From: Lumbricus terrestris
Lineage: Eukaryota; Annelida; Clitellata; Crassiclitellata; Lumbricidae
Length of the DNA: 64,000 nt
NCBI GenBank assembly: GCA_949752735.1
Contig: OX457043.1
Location: forward strand, 37,384,605-37,448,604
Reading direction: 5' to 3'
Within the stretch, counting starts at the first letter, position 1. The number at the start of each line of letters is the position of its first letter. Below, in pieces: positions 34,741 to 46,103 of the stretch. A model generated the notes under the pieces. That model saw only the letters and a program-made list of their open reading frames with translations, ran no database searches and was not told the DNA's origin. The translations under genes were made by a program, and so were the position numbers.

Positions 34741-35427
34741 GTCAGCTTAGGAAGTTAAAGTGAGCAAAAATGGACTTCTTAGGACGGACAAACAGCTAGT
34801 TAAACTATAAACTTGCAGCAGCTGTGTATAGCCATCATGTGCTACAGGTTAGATGGCTCTGTACTCAATGCCTGCAACGAGCTACCGTGAGAAAATCCTC
34901 CTTTCAGATCTATTACTCTCTCCCCCATCCACCCCACAACCGCCTGCCTTGTCAAACTGACCATGGGAAACTATTGATTGCACTAATTAACAGACCATTA
35001 TACCTTGAAAGACGGCTGTCTACGATCGTCGTAAGCAGCTAGTGAATTAAGCAATTAGTGAAAGCTATAGTTATGATGTCCCAATTGTACATCTCCTATA
35101 CAGAAGGCAATGTCACTGCAAATAAAACCATTTCCACAAAATTTTCCGAGTGGTGGCAATAAAAGTGAGTCGGTCGGCTTACCGAAAACAACATTTTTGG
35201 GGGGGGCCTAACATCCAGCTCTATATGGAAGACAATGTCGCCATATTATGTCAATAAAAAAAATTAAAAATAGAAGAAATTTTTTTATATTTTTTTAAAT
35301 AACTTTTTTTAAACAAAAAATTTCACAAAATTATTTGAGTTGAGGCAATGAAAGAGGGTCAGTCGGGTTACCGGAAACACAACATTATTTTTTTGGCCTA
35401 AACTAACTTTAGCCCGTCCAGCTTCTG

Positions 35428-35809
35428 TGTCAAAAAACGGTGAGTGGCCTCACTAAAATTGGTAAAACTTTTGTTCTGCTTGAAATATTTTGATGAAATC
35501 TGACCATAATGTGTAAATATGAATTGTCTTTGAGCCTGTCAAATTTCATTTCGACATTCTTACTTCTGGCCATGATATTGGCAAAAAACCTAATTTTTTC
35601 TGCGTTTCGTTTTTGAATCGTCAAAAAAAACGGGGGGTGGCCTCACTAAAAGTGGTGTAACTTTTGTTGTGCATGAAATATTTTTATGAAATCTGGCCAT
35701 CATGTGTAAATATGAATTGTCTTTAAGCCTGTAAAATTTCATTCCAAAATTCTTACTTCTGGCAAAGATATTGGCAAAAAACCTAAGGGTCTTTTTTGGG
35801 GGCACCCTG
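35428..35809. mobile_element. Solo right end of a mariner-type long-TIR family
   Basis: Two tandem modules with CGTTTTTGAATCGTCAAAAA, GGTGGCCTCACTAAAA, AATATGAATTGTCTTTAAGC and CTTACTTCTGGC, ending CACCCTG next to TA. This is one TIR of the family complete at 37589-38740 and 41561-43151. Confidence 0.8.
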
Positions 35810-35924
35810 TACATTTCATACCTTATTATTCAAAAACGCATAAAATATAATTTATATCTGTCGGTATTTTAGAGTTATAGTATAACTAAATCTATGTATT
35901 TCAACATCCAACAACACATTATTT

Positions 35925-36720
35925 GCTTGGTATGCTGGGAGTTGCACTAGCTTCCACGTTCTCTCCCAACCCCCCACCATTCCATCATCCTCCATCCTTT
36001 GCTCACTCTCACACGATATCTCGCCAGCCCTCTAACCCATCCTCCCTCCCAGCCAACAGGTTCTATCTCTCTACAACCTTCCCTCTCACCTCCCTCCATT
36101 CATTCCAGCTCTCCACCCATCTCCACATGCGACTTTGCCATATACAGCAGACCAATCAGGGAGTGTGAAACTATAGCGACGCACCAATCAGAAGGCGAGG
36201 AGCCATATGTATAATTCAAAAATATGGCAACGGGTCTCCATTTTATTTCAAAAAATTACTATAAATCATCCATTACTACATGTATATTTAAATTACCCAA
36301 AAACATGGCAATTATTCACCACTTAACACAAAAAATTCGAATAAATCGCACACCATAGAAAATAACCAGTTTCCATCAAACATCAGTATATTCGCAAGAT
36401 ATATACCTCTTTTTGTCGCTTACATGCCTTCTAACACCAAGAAATATAGCAGCACTTACCCTTCTGTTCCATAGGAATTCAATTAGGATCCTCCATTCCT
36501 CCTACCCTCCTCTTCATCATCCTCAGTCTCCACCTCCCCTCTACCGCCTTCTATGACTCCTCATCCTCCTCCTCCGCCACATCCTCCTCCTCCTCATCCT
36601 CACCCACCATTGCTTCTAGCAAAGGTTCTATTTTTCACTTTCTAACAAAACCAAGAACAATTATTCAACAACACTCACCCTTCCTTTCGATAGGAGGTCG
36701 ATTTTTCACTTTCTTATATT
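35925..36720. repeat. Single arm related to foldback F2 (F3)
   Basis: Begins TTGGTATGCTGGGAGTTGCA, continues with pyrimidine-rich CCATTCCATCATCCTCC, then CAATCAG and ATGTATAATTCAAAAATATG, in the same order as F2 22870-23650, and ends in an inner ACACTCACCCTTCC module. No inverted partner is found within 2 kb, so it is a solo arm or a half-deleted foldback. Confidence 0.65.
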
Positions 36721-37588
36721 TGAGGTGCTTCATCATAACCAGGCACATATAGTATATTTTCAAAAAGAGGTTATTTAATTTTATTTTACAGCATGAAATC
36801 ACGTTTCCGTCAATGCAAAAATTATTCAGATATCTTCAATAAAACCTGAGATATGTTCATTTGAAGAATTATATTATGAAAATACTTAAATCGAGAAAAT
36901 TGCAATTAAAGTAAACATAAGAAAGACCTTGACAACGTAGAGTAATAATAGAGCTATTGCTATGAAATTTGGCATGCACACTGTCCATGTCAGGATCAAT
37001 GCATGCTGCAAATTTCATTGCATTTGCTTAAATATATCAGATGATATGACATTTTTAGTGCGAATTGTTAAAACCCGTAGAAATAATAAATCCGAAGAAT
37101 GCAACTTTCAAACCACAAAGTTTCATTCTGCAATGTTGATTAAGTTTTACCAAAAATTTTATCATTTGATACATTTAGCAAATAAACTCATATTTGCACT
37201 AAAGAGTCAAAGCAAGACACAAATGAACAATGCTTTCTATTTGCACCAAACTGAAGGTTGTGTTTTGAAGGAAAATGTGGCTTTTATAGAACAAGGTAAC
37301 AATGACCTCAGCAAATTTCTTGAAGAAAGGAGCAATACTTTCTATGACCTAACATAACATGACAAGGGTTTCAAGTGGTTTAGAAGACCTACAGTTCATG
37401 TTAGAACCACATGTAATTCACCTGGGACGCTTAATAGCCCATTTCCATAATTCCTCATTAAAATCTTGACACTGTCCATGCACAGTTACACACAGTACTG
37501 TTATTCAAGCTATTCCATGAAGCTGCAACTCCTGCACTGAAGAATTTCTGCACTAATTTTCCTTTGGTTTCTTAAATAGTCTAATGTA
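36721..37588. other. AT-rich intron 1 sequence
   Basis: An open frame of 131 codons at 36962-37357 has no recognisable motif and AT-driven composition; I do not regard it as a supported gene. No repeats seen. Confidence 0.4.
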
Positions 37589-38740
37589 CAGGGTGCGCCA
37601 AAAAAAGTAATTCCCTACGGTTTTCAGCCCATATCTTGGCCAAACATACAAATTTTTAAATGAAACTTTTCAGTCTTAAAGGCAATTCACATTTACGTAC
37701 AATGGTCAAATTACAAAAAGTTTTTCAAACAGAACAAAAGTTATATCACTTTTAGTAAGGCCACCCACCGTTTTTTGACGCAACAAAAAGTAACAAAAAA
37801 CCAATCTAATTATTCTGGTCAATATTTTGGCCGGAAGTAAGAATTTCGAAATGAAATTTTGCAGGCTTAAAGACAATTCACATCTACACATGATGCCCAA
37901 ATTTCAGCAAAATATTTAAAAGAGGACAAAAGTTATGGCACTTTTAAGGAGGCCACCCACCGTTTTTTGACGATTCAAAGACGTAACACAGCAAAAAGTA
38001 GCAAAACACGACTTTATTAAGTCTCATCTCAAATAATTGTTATCAAATAGGCTTTGGTAATGCCAGATGATCATTATTATTACTATTTAAAAAAGGAACA
38101 GGGTACCAGCGTAGCTGCACGTCCCTGAGAAGTCACTTAGTAAGATGACAATTAAATTGGTAAATAAGAAATCTGTCAGATTAATCAACAGGTCCATCAA
38201 GAACTTTGCAAAGAGACTCAAAAGAAGTTTTAGCACTGATGGTGGGCACATTGAACACAACTTGTGAATCACTATCAAGTTCCGTTCCAAACAGTTATTT
38301 GAGATATGACTTGATAAAATCACGTTTTTGTTACTTTTTGTTGCGCTACGCTTTTGAATCGTCAAAAACGGTAGATGGCCCCACTAAAAGTGGTATAACT
38401 TTTGTTCTGTTTGAAATATTTTGATGAAATCTGGCCATCATGTGTAAATATGAATTGTCTTTAAACCTGTAAGATTCATATTTTGAAATTCTTACTTCTG
38501 GCCATGATATTAGCAAAAAACCTTTAAAAATTGCATTTCGTTTTCGTATCGTCAAAAAACCGTGGGTGGCTTCACTAAGTGATATAACTTTTGCTCTATT
38601 TGAAATTTTTTTGGTAACTTGACCATTGTACGTAAATATGAATTGCCTTTAAGACAGTAAAGTTTCATTTAAAAATTCGTTTGTTTGGCCAAGATATTGA
38701 CTGAAAACCGTAGGGGATTACTTTTATTTGGCGCACCCTG
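37589..38740 (+). mobile_element. Mariner-type element with iterated long TIRs (copy A)
   Basis: TA on both sides, with ends CAGGGTGCGCCAAAAAAAGT and the inverse …TTTGGCGCACCCTG. Each end has two or three modules of about 190 bp (TTGGCCA, TAAGAATTTC, GCTTAAAGACAATTCA, AAAAGTTAT, CCACCCACCGTTTTTTGACG). Between them only the tail of a transposase remains at 38190-38270, reading RSIKNFAKRLKRSFSTDGGH then IEHNL and stop. Confidence 0.85.
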
Positions 38741-38742
38741 TA

Positions 38743-40432
38743 TAATGTGACTTCGTCGAGTTGCCTTGTGCTAATTTAAAAACCTCTCCCACTTTAATTG
38801 CTGCTTCTAATCCTCTCCAGTGATAATCTTGTAAGCATTCGTTAGATCTCCTCCTTCTATCCACCTTCGTCAAAGCATCATTGATGCATGTTAGCAACTA
38901 TTAAATCTGTCAATTATAGAATCCCAGCAGCCAGCATGCCAAATTCAGCGTCTTGGCCATAACTCGCAATGTTCTCTACACTCGTCTGAATCATTTTCAT
39001 CGCTCAAAAATTAATCACTATGGTAATTGGAACTGTAGAAAACAATACCATCGACCTACTTCTAAATTCGTACGCAAAAACGCCATTGATAATTTCGACT
39101 TCAAAGCGTCTTCTGAAAAATTGAGAGATTATATAGCTCTGAAAAGTAATTTTCTCCAAAAGTACTAGGGCCTACCCGAATTTGACTCAAAGTCAAAATA
39201 CGCAATTTTTACCCTGCCGGTCATTTTTTTTCGTTGTCTCAAAATTGTATTGCGACATGCGCTTGATATCCTAGATCAGCTCACATATGAACAATCTCAA
39301 GATTTCAACAACACTCACCCTTCTTTTCTCCAGGACGTAGGTTTTTCCAATGTCTTACAAGACTAAGATCAAAATTTCAGCCAAATTTCAGTCTGTTCAC
39401 AGAATATATGTATTTATGTGGGTAAGTGTGCATGTGTGAGGAAGTATAGGGTCCCATTTATACAGCGCCAATGTGACATCGATTATAAGTTAACTGCGTG
39501 TATAGTCATGAATGAAAATGTATGTATGCGTGTGAGTGATATGTGTGAGAACTACGCCCCGCTTAAGTAGACCAGGAGGATAGTATAGGACTTAGACCTG
39601 ATTTTAATGGGCCACGGTGACAGTTGCAGACTTCAGGCCTGATAATCTAGCCCACGCTGACGAAGGGAGCACTTGGACCTGCATTGGAGGCCTCGGCGTC
39701 TTTACACGTCGATGGCGTGGCATACGGACAGGGACACAGGCACAGATTTTACTGGGACGCAGGCAGACAACGAGAGAGACACCATGAAATCGACAGAGCT
39801 GAGGGAAGAGATTATAAAAGAGAGCGACGCCTGTTGCCATGGGCCAGTTTGTCGTCTTCCAGTTGCTGTTGCCAGTTTGCGAGTTTGAGAGTTGCAGTTT
39901 CTAGTTCGCTGTGTGCGAGAACGATGTAACGTAGAAAAGATAAAGGCCCGTATCTATGGACGATTGTCTAGATTCGATAATAAGCGTCGAGTTATAATAG
40001 AGCAGTTGGCGAAGCGATAGGTCTCGGCTACGAAGAGAGCAGCGGCGAATGACGAGAAGTGAATCGACCGCTCGGCTAAGAATTGACGACAAGAATCGAA
40101 GGACGTTGAGGAGGAATTCGAGTCTACAGCAGATTGCGATTCTACGATTTCACGGAAGGAAGGAAGAGACACGGACGACGGAATCCAGTGAGGATGTATT
40201 GGTGAAGAAAGGACTGACACGAGTTGATCCGACAGGCAGGTCTTATTATTGTTGTCGATAGTGGGGAAAACCCAGGTGTGAAATTAACCCATATCAGCTG
40301 TTGCCGTGAGCTAGACTAAGCAGAGTGAAAGAGTGAATGTTATATTAGATTCTATGATTATATTGCGCTATTTTGTATATTGATTGTGTTAATTGACTGT
40401 ATTAAAGATATAGTTACGGCTATTAAACGAGA
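38743..40432. other. Unassigned sequence upstream of the coiled-coil ORF
   Basis: 38743-39400 is AT-rich with nothing recognisable. 39560-40430 is richer in GC and contains GATTATAAAAGAGAGCG (39810), a good TATA box. This could be the LTR or leader of the element carrying the 40433 ORF, but I could not find its repeated copy downstream. Confidence 0.3.
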
Positions 40433-41476
40433 ATGTCTCGACTTTCTGTAAGTAACGACGAAGACGAGAATGAGAGTAGAACTGGACGGGAGGAAAGGGA
40501 CGGACAGCGATCCTTAGACCTAGATTCTGGACTGATGGCCATGTTATCTAGCATAAACCAAACGCTTTCCAGTGTGAACGACAGACAACGGCAGATAGAT
40601 GACCGGGTTAGAAGGATGGACGAAGGACAGCGACAGATAGATGACCGAGTTAGAAGGATGGACGAAGGACAGCGACAGATAGATGACCGGGTCAGAAGGA
40701 TGGATGATCGAATACGAGGAGTAGACGAGGGACAGCAACAGATAGATGACCGGGTCAGAAGGATGGATGATCGAATACGAGGAGTAGACGAGGGACAGCG
40801 ACAGATAGATGACCAGGTCAGACGGATGGACGAAGGACTACATGAAATGTCAGACCGACAAAGGCTGTTGGAAGAAAGACTTACGGGGATGTCCAACGAG
40901 ACCGACGTAGTATTTGCAGACCCAGATGAGGCGAGAGTAAGGTGTGCGACATGGACATTAGAGATGGACAATAGACGAACGGGTTGGCAGGACGCAGTAG
41001 AGGAGAGGAGAGAAATCCGGCAGGAAGATGAAGTAAGGGGCCAGGACGTGGGGGCCTCAAGAGTAGAGGAAGAGGAAGAGACAAGGACGAACCCAGGTAG
41101 TGAAGGGAAAACTATTGAAGGGCACTGCTCTTCCACGCCAAGGGCTCGGCCGATACCTCGAACAGAAGAAGAGAAGGGAACCAGTACAGAAGCTATGCCA
41201 GATAGCCGGAGAAGTGCTAGGTTGATGAATAAGCTTAGGCCCGACTATGTACAACTGGATAGGCAGAGGTTCCCCTCCCGGGCCGGTTACTCCGCTAACG
41301 TAAGGGAAGGGAGTAGGGAGAGAAGCGAAGAGAGGGCCTCGATGGTAAGAACCGAGGGGGTATCCAAACAACCGGGGGTAGCGCCCCAGTTGGCCCTCTC
41401 GGGGACGACAACAACGTTCAATGGGGGCCAACCCTTTTTCGGGCGGGCGATGGAATGGCAGACGGGGGAGAGATAG
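40433..41476 (+). CDS. Coiled-coil protein, probably the gag-like ORF of a degenerate LTR retrotransposon
   Basis: The uninterrupted frame gives 347 residues, starting MSRLSVSNDEDENES. I do not recognise a named family. Residues of about 35-135 are five to six repeats of a 14-residue unit, RQIDDRVRRMDEGQ, with insertions DRIRGVDEG; the pattern predicts a charged coiled coil. DNA repeats of 42 and 63 bp underlie it. The rest is Arg/Glu-rich, ending near RRSARLMNKLRPDYVQLDRQ. After the stop comes a polypurine run, AAAAAGGGGGGAA (41529-41541), followed by ACGTTACACATG, which looks like a polypurine tract next to an LTR start. No protease, reverse transcriptase or integrase is present, so a non-autonomous gag-only element is my best guess; a host single-exon gene is the alternative. 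Mariner copy B is inserted 20 bp after the tract. Confidence 0.5.
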   Translation: MSRLSVSNDEDENESRTGREERDGQRSLDLDSGLMAMLSSINQTLSSVNDRQRQIDDRVRRMDEGQRQIDDRVRRMDEGQRQIDDRVRRMDDRIRGVDEGQQQIDDRVRRMDDRIRGVDEGQRQIDDQVRRMDEGLHEMSDRQRLLEERLTGMSNETDVVFADPDEARVRCATWTLEMDNRRTGWQDAVEERREIRQEDEVRGQDVGASRVEEEEETRTNPGSEGKTIEGHCSSTPRARPIPRTEEEKGTSTEAMPDSRRSARLMNKLRPDYVQLDRQRFPSRAGYSANVREGSRERSEERASMVRTEGVSKQPGVAPQLALSGTTTTFNGGQPFFGRAMEWQTGER

Positions 41477-41528
41477 AGGACGGACGCATGGGGATCCCTC
41501 CCGGTAGTGCCAGACCAGGCGCCCGATC

Positions 41529-41541
41529 AAAAAGGGGGGAA
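41529..41541 (+). promoter_or_regulatory. Possible polypurine tract
   Basis: AAAAAGGGGGGAA lies 53 bp after the stop codon of the coiled-coil ORF and just before ACGTTACACA, as at a typical LTR-retrotransposon 3' junction. The LTR itself cannot be verified. Confidence 0.35.
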
Positions 41542-42349
41542 CGTTACACATGTATATGTACAGGGTGGGCCAAAAAAGACACCCCTAAGTTTTTTGTCAA
41601 TATCTTGGCCAGAAGTAAGAATTTCGAATTGAAATTGTACAGACTTAGAGACAAATCATATTTACACATGATGGCCAGATTTCAATAAAATATTTCAAAC
41701 AGAACAAAAGTTATACCACATTTAGTGAAGCCAACCACCGTTTTTTGACGATTCAAAAACGCGACGCAACAAAAAAGTAACAAAAAACCAATTCAATTAT
41801 TCTGGCCAAGATATTGGCCAGAAGTAAGAATATTGAAATGAAATTTTACAGGCTTAAAGACAATTCATATCTCCACATGATAGCCATATTTCATCAAAAT
41901 ATTTCAAGCAGAACAAGAGTATAAATATGACTTTTAGTGTCAGAAGTCACCCACCGTTTTTTGACGATTCAAAAACGAAACGCAACAAAAAGTAACAAAA
42001 CGCGATTTTATTAAGTCTCATCTCAAGTAATTACTCTCAAATAGACTTGATATTGCCAGTTGATCATTATTATTAATAATTAGAAAAGGAACAGGGTACC
42101 AGCTTAGCTGCACGTCATTGAGAAGTCACTTGGCAAGATGACAATCAAGTTGGTAAATAAGGAATCTGCCAGATAAATAATTGTGCTATAAAGGCTATGG
42201 AACTCAAATTTCTAAAACAAATGAAAATGGCCAAGGTGTCAGTGACATATTCAGACAACTCTTGAGCAGGATCCTATGAGCAGCGTCTACTCTCATAAAC
42301 AGTGAGAACGCAAAAATTAAGAGTTAAGCTGAGAGTTAAGAGGTCTGCC

Positions 42350-42870
42350 GTGATTGAAAGAAGATCGGTTCAATGTCGATTGTTCTGGTTTCATTGAGAT
42401 AACCAATGGCCCCAAATCTCCGAATTTGAACCCGATGGATTGATAATCAAATGTGGAGAGCTATGCTGGAGAAATATCACAATCTGCAAACAAAACCAAG
42501 AGCGGCAAGAGAATTGATGAGCGCATTGTGGGGCACGGTGGTGTAGTGGTGGCGTCATTGCCTTGAAGCCGGAAAGTTCGAGGTTCGAATCCCCCTCGCC
42601 GCGTAAGGACCTTGGGCAAGTCCTTCACTCACAATTGCTCAGCGCTTCGGCGTGAAACTCCGATGCAGTGTCCGCTCTGCATTCGGGAGCGCCTCTGAGG
42701 AGAGAGCTTGAAGGGACGCCATAACAAGTGCACATACAAACAATACAAACAAATTGGAGTTGATATGGGAAGATTTGCCTTTGGAACGCATCAGCGGGGC
42801 TATCAAGAACTTCGCAAAGAGACTCAAAAGAACTTTTGTCACTGGTGGTGGACACATTGAACACAGGTTG
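42350..42870 (+). pseudogene. Mariner/Tc1-type transposase, 3' part, broken
   Basis: Plus strand reads MAPNLRI, a stop, then TRWIDNQMWRAMLEKYHNLQ, ARELMSAL, and after the SINE LELIWEDLPLERISGAIKNF, AKRLKRTF and GGGHIEH. These match the end of mariner-like transposases (NSPDLNPIDYSIWG…, then GGHIEH). The catalytic DPNLNPID-like block is degenerate, and the frame is interrupted by stops and the SINE. Not functional. Confidence 0.85.
42524..42752 (+). mobile_element. tRNA-derived SINE
   Basis: The head contains a pol III A box (TGGTGTAGTGG, 42540) and B box (GGTTCGAATCC, 42583), 74 bp tRNA-like but without a pairing acceptor stem. The body includes CTTCACTCACAATTGCTCAG, and the tail carries GGGAGCGCCTCTGAG and CTTGAAGGGACGCCATAAC. 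It splits the mariner transposase between codons ATG AGC GCA TTG and GAG TTG ATA TGG; ATTG appears on both sides. Confidence 0.8.
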
Positions 42871-43419
42871 TGAAGCACTATCAAGTTCGTTTCACCAGTT
42901 ATTTGAGATAGGACTTAATCAAATCGTTTTTTGCTGCTTTTTATTGCGTTACGTTTTTGAATCGTCAAAAAACGGGGGTGGCCTCACTAAAAGAGGTGCA
43001 ACTCTTGTTGTGTTTGAAATATTTTGATGAAATCTGGCCATCATGTGTAAATATGAATTGTCTTTAAGCCTGTAAATTTCATTTCAAACTTCTTACTTCT
43101 GGCCAAGATATTGGCAAAAAACCTACGGGGATCTTCTTTTTGTCCACCCTGTACACAATTACATGTTTTGCACCATGAACGGACAAAACGTCCCATGATA
43201 AAATGTTCCTAGGAAAAAAGGTAGGGCTACCTAGAACCCACTGTATAGGGTGTCTATCAGCAGGCAGCCTACTTTGACAAGAAGAGTCCGTCTGGCAGAG
43301 AACTTGCTTTTCCAAATGTAAGTGGATGCTTTATTTTTTCAATAGAACAGAATATTCTCTATTAACCAACCAATTGCAAACTGCAAATTTTTCACAAGAT
43401 TTTCAGTTCCGTTCCGTTC

Positions 43420-43840
43420 CTAGCCATCCTCGGTACGAGGTTCGGCCGCATCATGCACGATGTTCCCCCAATGATTCCTGTCCTCCGTCATTCTTGGCAT
43501 TTCTCCCATTTGCAAACCCGTCCATGTCTTTATGTTGTCCAGCCAATTCGTTCAAGGCCTTCCTCTTCCTCTACCTCCAGGAATTGTGCCCTGCATGATC
43601 TCTTTCTCTATGCATGTTCCCTCCTTTCTCATGATGTGACCAAAGTATATCATTTTTCTTTCTTTAACTGGTCTTAGCATGTTCCTCTTCACACCAGTGG
43701 CCTCCATCACCGATTCGTTTGTTCATTTTTCCATCCATGTTATTCTCATGATCAATCTAAGACATTTCATCTTGAACGCTTCTATTCTCCTCCTCCTTCC
43801 TCAATGTCCAGCTTTCGCAACCATACAAAATCCTTAGTCT
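43420..43840 (-). pseudogene. RTE-like LINE carboxy-terminal fragment
   Basis: Minus strand reads RRRIEAFKMKCLRLIMRITW, then MLRPVKERKMIYFGHIMRKE, GTIPGGRGRGRP, a stop, TNWLDNIKTWTGLQMGEMPR and HDAAEPRTEDG plus stop. This is the standard end of an RTE/craniofacial-like LINE polyprotein. It has at least two in-frame stops. Confidence 0.85.
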
Positions 43841-44922
43841 GCTTCCACAAGATTTTGATAAGCAAATATTCAAATTCTTGCATCAGAAATGTACAAGTTC
43901 ACAAAGGAGCTTAGACAGTTTTCATAGCATCTGTCTTTGTTTTAATTATAAGCATATTTGAAATTGTGTGGTCCGGGTGGCTTGCTATTTAGATTGTCTT
44001 ATAAATCATCCTAATCATAAGTGTTTTTCTGGTTCACGAGACAGTCGATTAGCCGAGAACTTATTTCTCGATCGTTGGCGCGAGGAAGCAGACTATACCT
44101 AAACAGGGTAGGAGCATGCCGTGCAAAACATGTTTTTAGTTTCTCGGCACAGCTAAAAAGTGTCGAGAGCTTGCTACTTGGCACTGTCATTGCTGTTCTA
44201 ATTAAGAGAGATCGATCTGACAACAAGTCTTCCATGTTCCTTAGTTGCTAGCATTTTGTCACGCTCACAGCAGCAGTCTACAGTTTGGCGCTTATATCGC
44301 GTGGTGCAAACTCGACCACTTGCCTACATTCCTCCAGCTGCAAGGCAACGAACATACCAACTACTCCACCGTGCCCCATAAATAAATTAATTAATAAGGA
44401 GTGTGAAGGAATAGACACAGAGAGCTACTGATAGAGAAACAGGCAGACAGGCGACACAGAAGAGGGTGGGGAGGTTTTAGGCCAATATAAACAATGCAAC
44501 CTATGTGTCGCATGTTGGGTATAACATTACGAAGAGACGGAACTGGATGGTGCTTACGGAACGAAAGTGTTCGTGTTACTGTCTTTACCAATGTCATTCT
44601 GAGTAACCCCCTAAAAGTCTTAATGAATGCTTTCTTAACAACTCTAAGTACAGCATTTGAGACATTCAAATAATAAATCAACGTAAAATACGTCGGCAGC
44701 CAGTTCTGATCTTAATGGCTTCAACATGCGCGGGGCCGGGCTACTGGAACGGTTCAACGGTGTCATGTAAAATTTCTGGGTAGATACATACGCGGAGTCA
44801 GAGATCGAAGGGCAACGACGTGAAAAACTGGATTTTGACAACCTGGCTGCTCAAATGCCTAATTTTGCACAATTCTTGTAACTAACAACAAGCAAATGTC
44901 CAGTAAATACGTATGGCATTAC
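43841..44922. other. ETFB intron 1, 5' part
   Basis: No coding or repeat structure recognised. A 76-codon open frame at 44021 is paired with an antisense frame and has no motif. Confidence 0.4.
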
Positions 44923-44976
44923 CTTGACAGCATAATCGATCACTCTTTTACATCCTACTAATACACGCAGAGACAT
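44923..44976 (-). CDS. ETFB: Electron transfer flavoprotein beta subunit, exon 1 (start codon)
   Basis: The coding part of exon 1 is 54 bp: MSLRVLVGCKRVIDYAVK, against MAELRVLVAVKRVIDYAVK in mammals. It ends AAG then GTAATG, a phase 0 donor, and joins exon 2 (VRVKPD) exactly as in known ETFB genes. The start is chosen because it is the conserved initiator and the protein has no cleaved presequence in relatives. The intron to exon 2 is 13,098 bp. The region immediately upstream (44977-45224) should hold the 5' UTR and core promoter, but I see no TATA box or other clear element, and it contains a 20 bp direct duplication of CTACTTTATAATATGCCTGT near 45048-45092. Confidence 0.95.
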
Positions 44977-45236
44977 TTTTATGAGAAATACAAATGAATG
45001 TTCGAATCGCACGTCAAAATCACCACCGCCAAGCCTATTCTTATATCACTACTTTATAATATGCCTGTGCTACTTTATAATATGCCTGTATCTGACCTGA
45101 TACAGACTATATCATTCTTAGGACTATATTGGCTTACTTCTAAATGTTCCGCAGTTCTTAATGATCTATTTTTAGCTCAACCAACCGCGTTGCAGAGCAG
45201 AGAGAGTTGCATTTAAGCGTAAGTAAGTACTGAAAA

Positions 45237-45525
45237 GAGACACTCTGCTGCAAAAAGTAATCTGCAGGAAATTACAACTGTTTGGGCACATATGCAGAAT
45301 GGACGACTCCAGGAAACTCAAGACGTTGGTGTTTGGCATAATGGAAGGGACGAACAAAAGGGGACACCCCTTCAGAGAATGGAAGGATGACATCACGGAA
45401 TGGTGTGGAAACATATCACTGCAGCAATTGAGCCACACAGCAAGAGAAAGGGAAAAATGGAAGGAGGTGATCAAAAGAGCATCAAGCACCTACGGGCGAT
45501 GAACCCATGGACATTGATGATGATG
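45237..45525 (+). mobile_element. 5'-truncated LINE with 12 bp target duplication
   Basis: Encodes RDTLLQKVICRKLQLFGHIC, RMDDSRKLKTLVFGIMEGTN, GHPFREWKDDITEWCG and REREKWKEVIKRASSTYGR plus stop, an intact LINE carboxy-terminal end. AAGTACTGAAAA flanks it at 45225-45236 and 45526-45537. The tail is (GATGAT). Confidence 0.9.
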
Positions 45526-45642
45526 AAGTACTGAAAAAGCAATGGAGAGAAGTTTGAAAAGCAAAGAAATCAGTATAAAAACAAAGTTGTAGGTATTCAA
45601 GCAGCAGCATGATGTATGGATGCGAGACATGGGTAGGCCTAC
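45526..45642 (+). pseudogene. LINE fragment, left part of a split copy
   Basis: Reads …SSSMMYGCETW on the plus strand, the conserved LYGCETW box. The expected continuation (T-MTKDSQRRVLAFERKC) is found only after the 13 kb F4 complex, at 58841. Confidence 0.7.
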
Positions 45643-46103
45643 TGATAGTCCGGGATGTTAGCGAAAAATTGTGCATTTTGGTGCTACAAGCAAAAGAAAG
45701 ATATTTTTGAGTTCAGGAAGAAATTCTAAGAAAAGTGTGATATAGTGCCAGTGGAAAAAATGGGAAAAATTTTTCCACTTTTTTCCAGTTTTTTTCCATT
45801 GGATTTTTTCCAGGAACATTAAATCATAATGTTGAAATAGCTCATAACAAGCTGAAATTTTCAGGATATGTGTAGGAATATTAGTAGAATGAGATACGAA
45901 AAGTGCCAAACAATCCTACAAGAGCTCTTTCCGAAATCCAAGATGGCGTACAAAATGGCCGCCATTTCCCAAGGTCATTAGTCATCACCTGGAAAAAGCT
46001 CGTAACAAGCCGAAATTTGCAGGATAGGCGTAGAAGTATGAGTAGACAGTGCTTAAAGTGTAAAAAAAGAAGTGCATGGACGCCCCTAATTGCTTCATAT
46101 ATC

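Larger units (their letters stand above)
33905..35399. mobile_element. Unassigned TIR element with GTTGTGTTTCCGGTAAC ends
   Basis: Left AGGCAAAAAAAATTTAAAAT then GTTGTGTTTCCAGTAAC; right, inverted, AGGCCAAAAAAATAAT then GTTGTGTTTCCGGTAAC. The right end has a second, direct copy of its inner part at about 35130-35210 (ACAAAATTTTCCGAGTGGTG, GTCGGCTTACCG). Interior: two SINE tails, a purine-rich repeat and no gene. Target duplication unclear. Confidence 0.5.
41561..43151 (+). mobile_element. Mariner-type element with iterated long TIRs (copy B)
   Basis: TA flanks (41559-41560 and 43152-43153), ends CAGGGTGGGCCAAAAAAGAC and the inverse …GTCCACCCTG. TIR modules are as in copy A. The central 42100-42900 region holds a broken transposase and a SINE insertion. 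Confidence 0.85.

Noticed and set aside
36962..37357. 131-codon open frame
   Set aside because: AT-rich, no motif, no splice or promoter support.
40423..41136. 237-codon antisense frame over the coiled-coil ORF
   Set aside because: A shadow of the 42 bp DNA repeats on the other strand (serine-rich, no motif).
42531..42604. tRNA gene
   Set aside because: A and B boxes are present but the acceptor stem does not pair, and the sequence continues into a SINE body and tail inside a mariner element.
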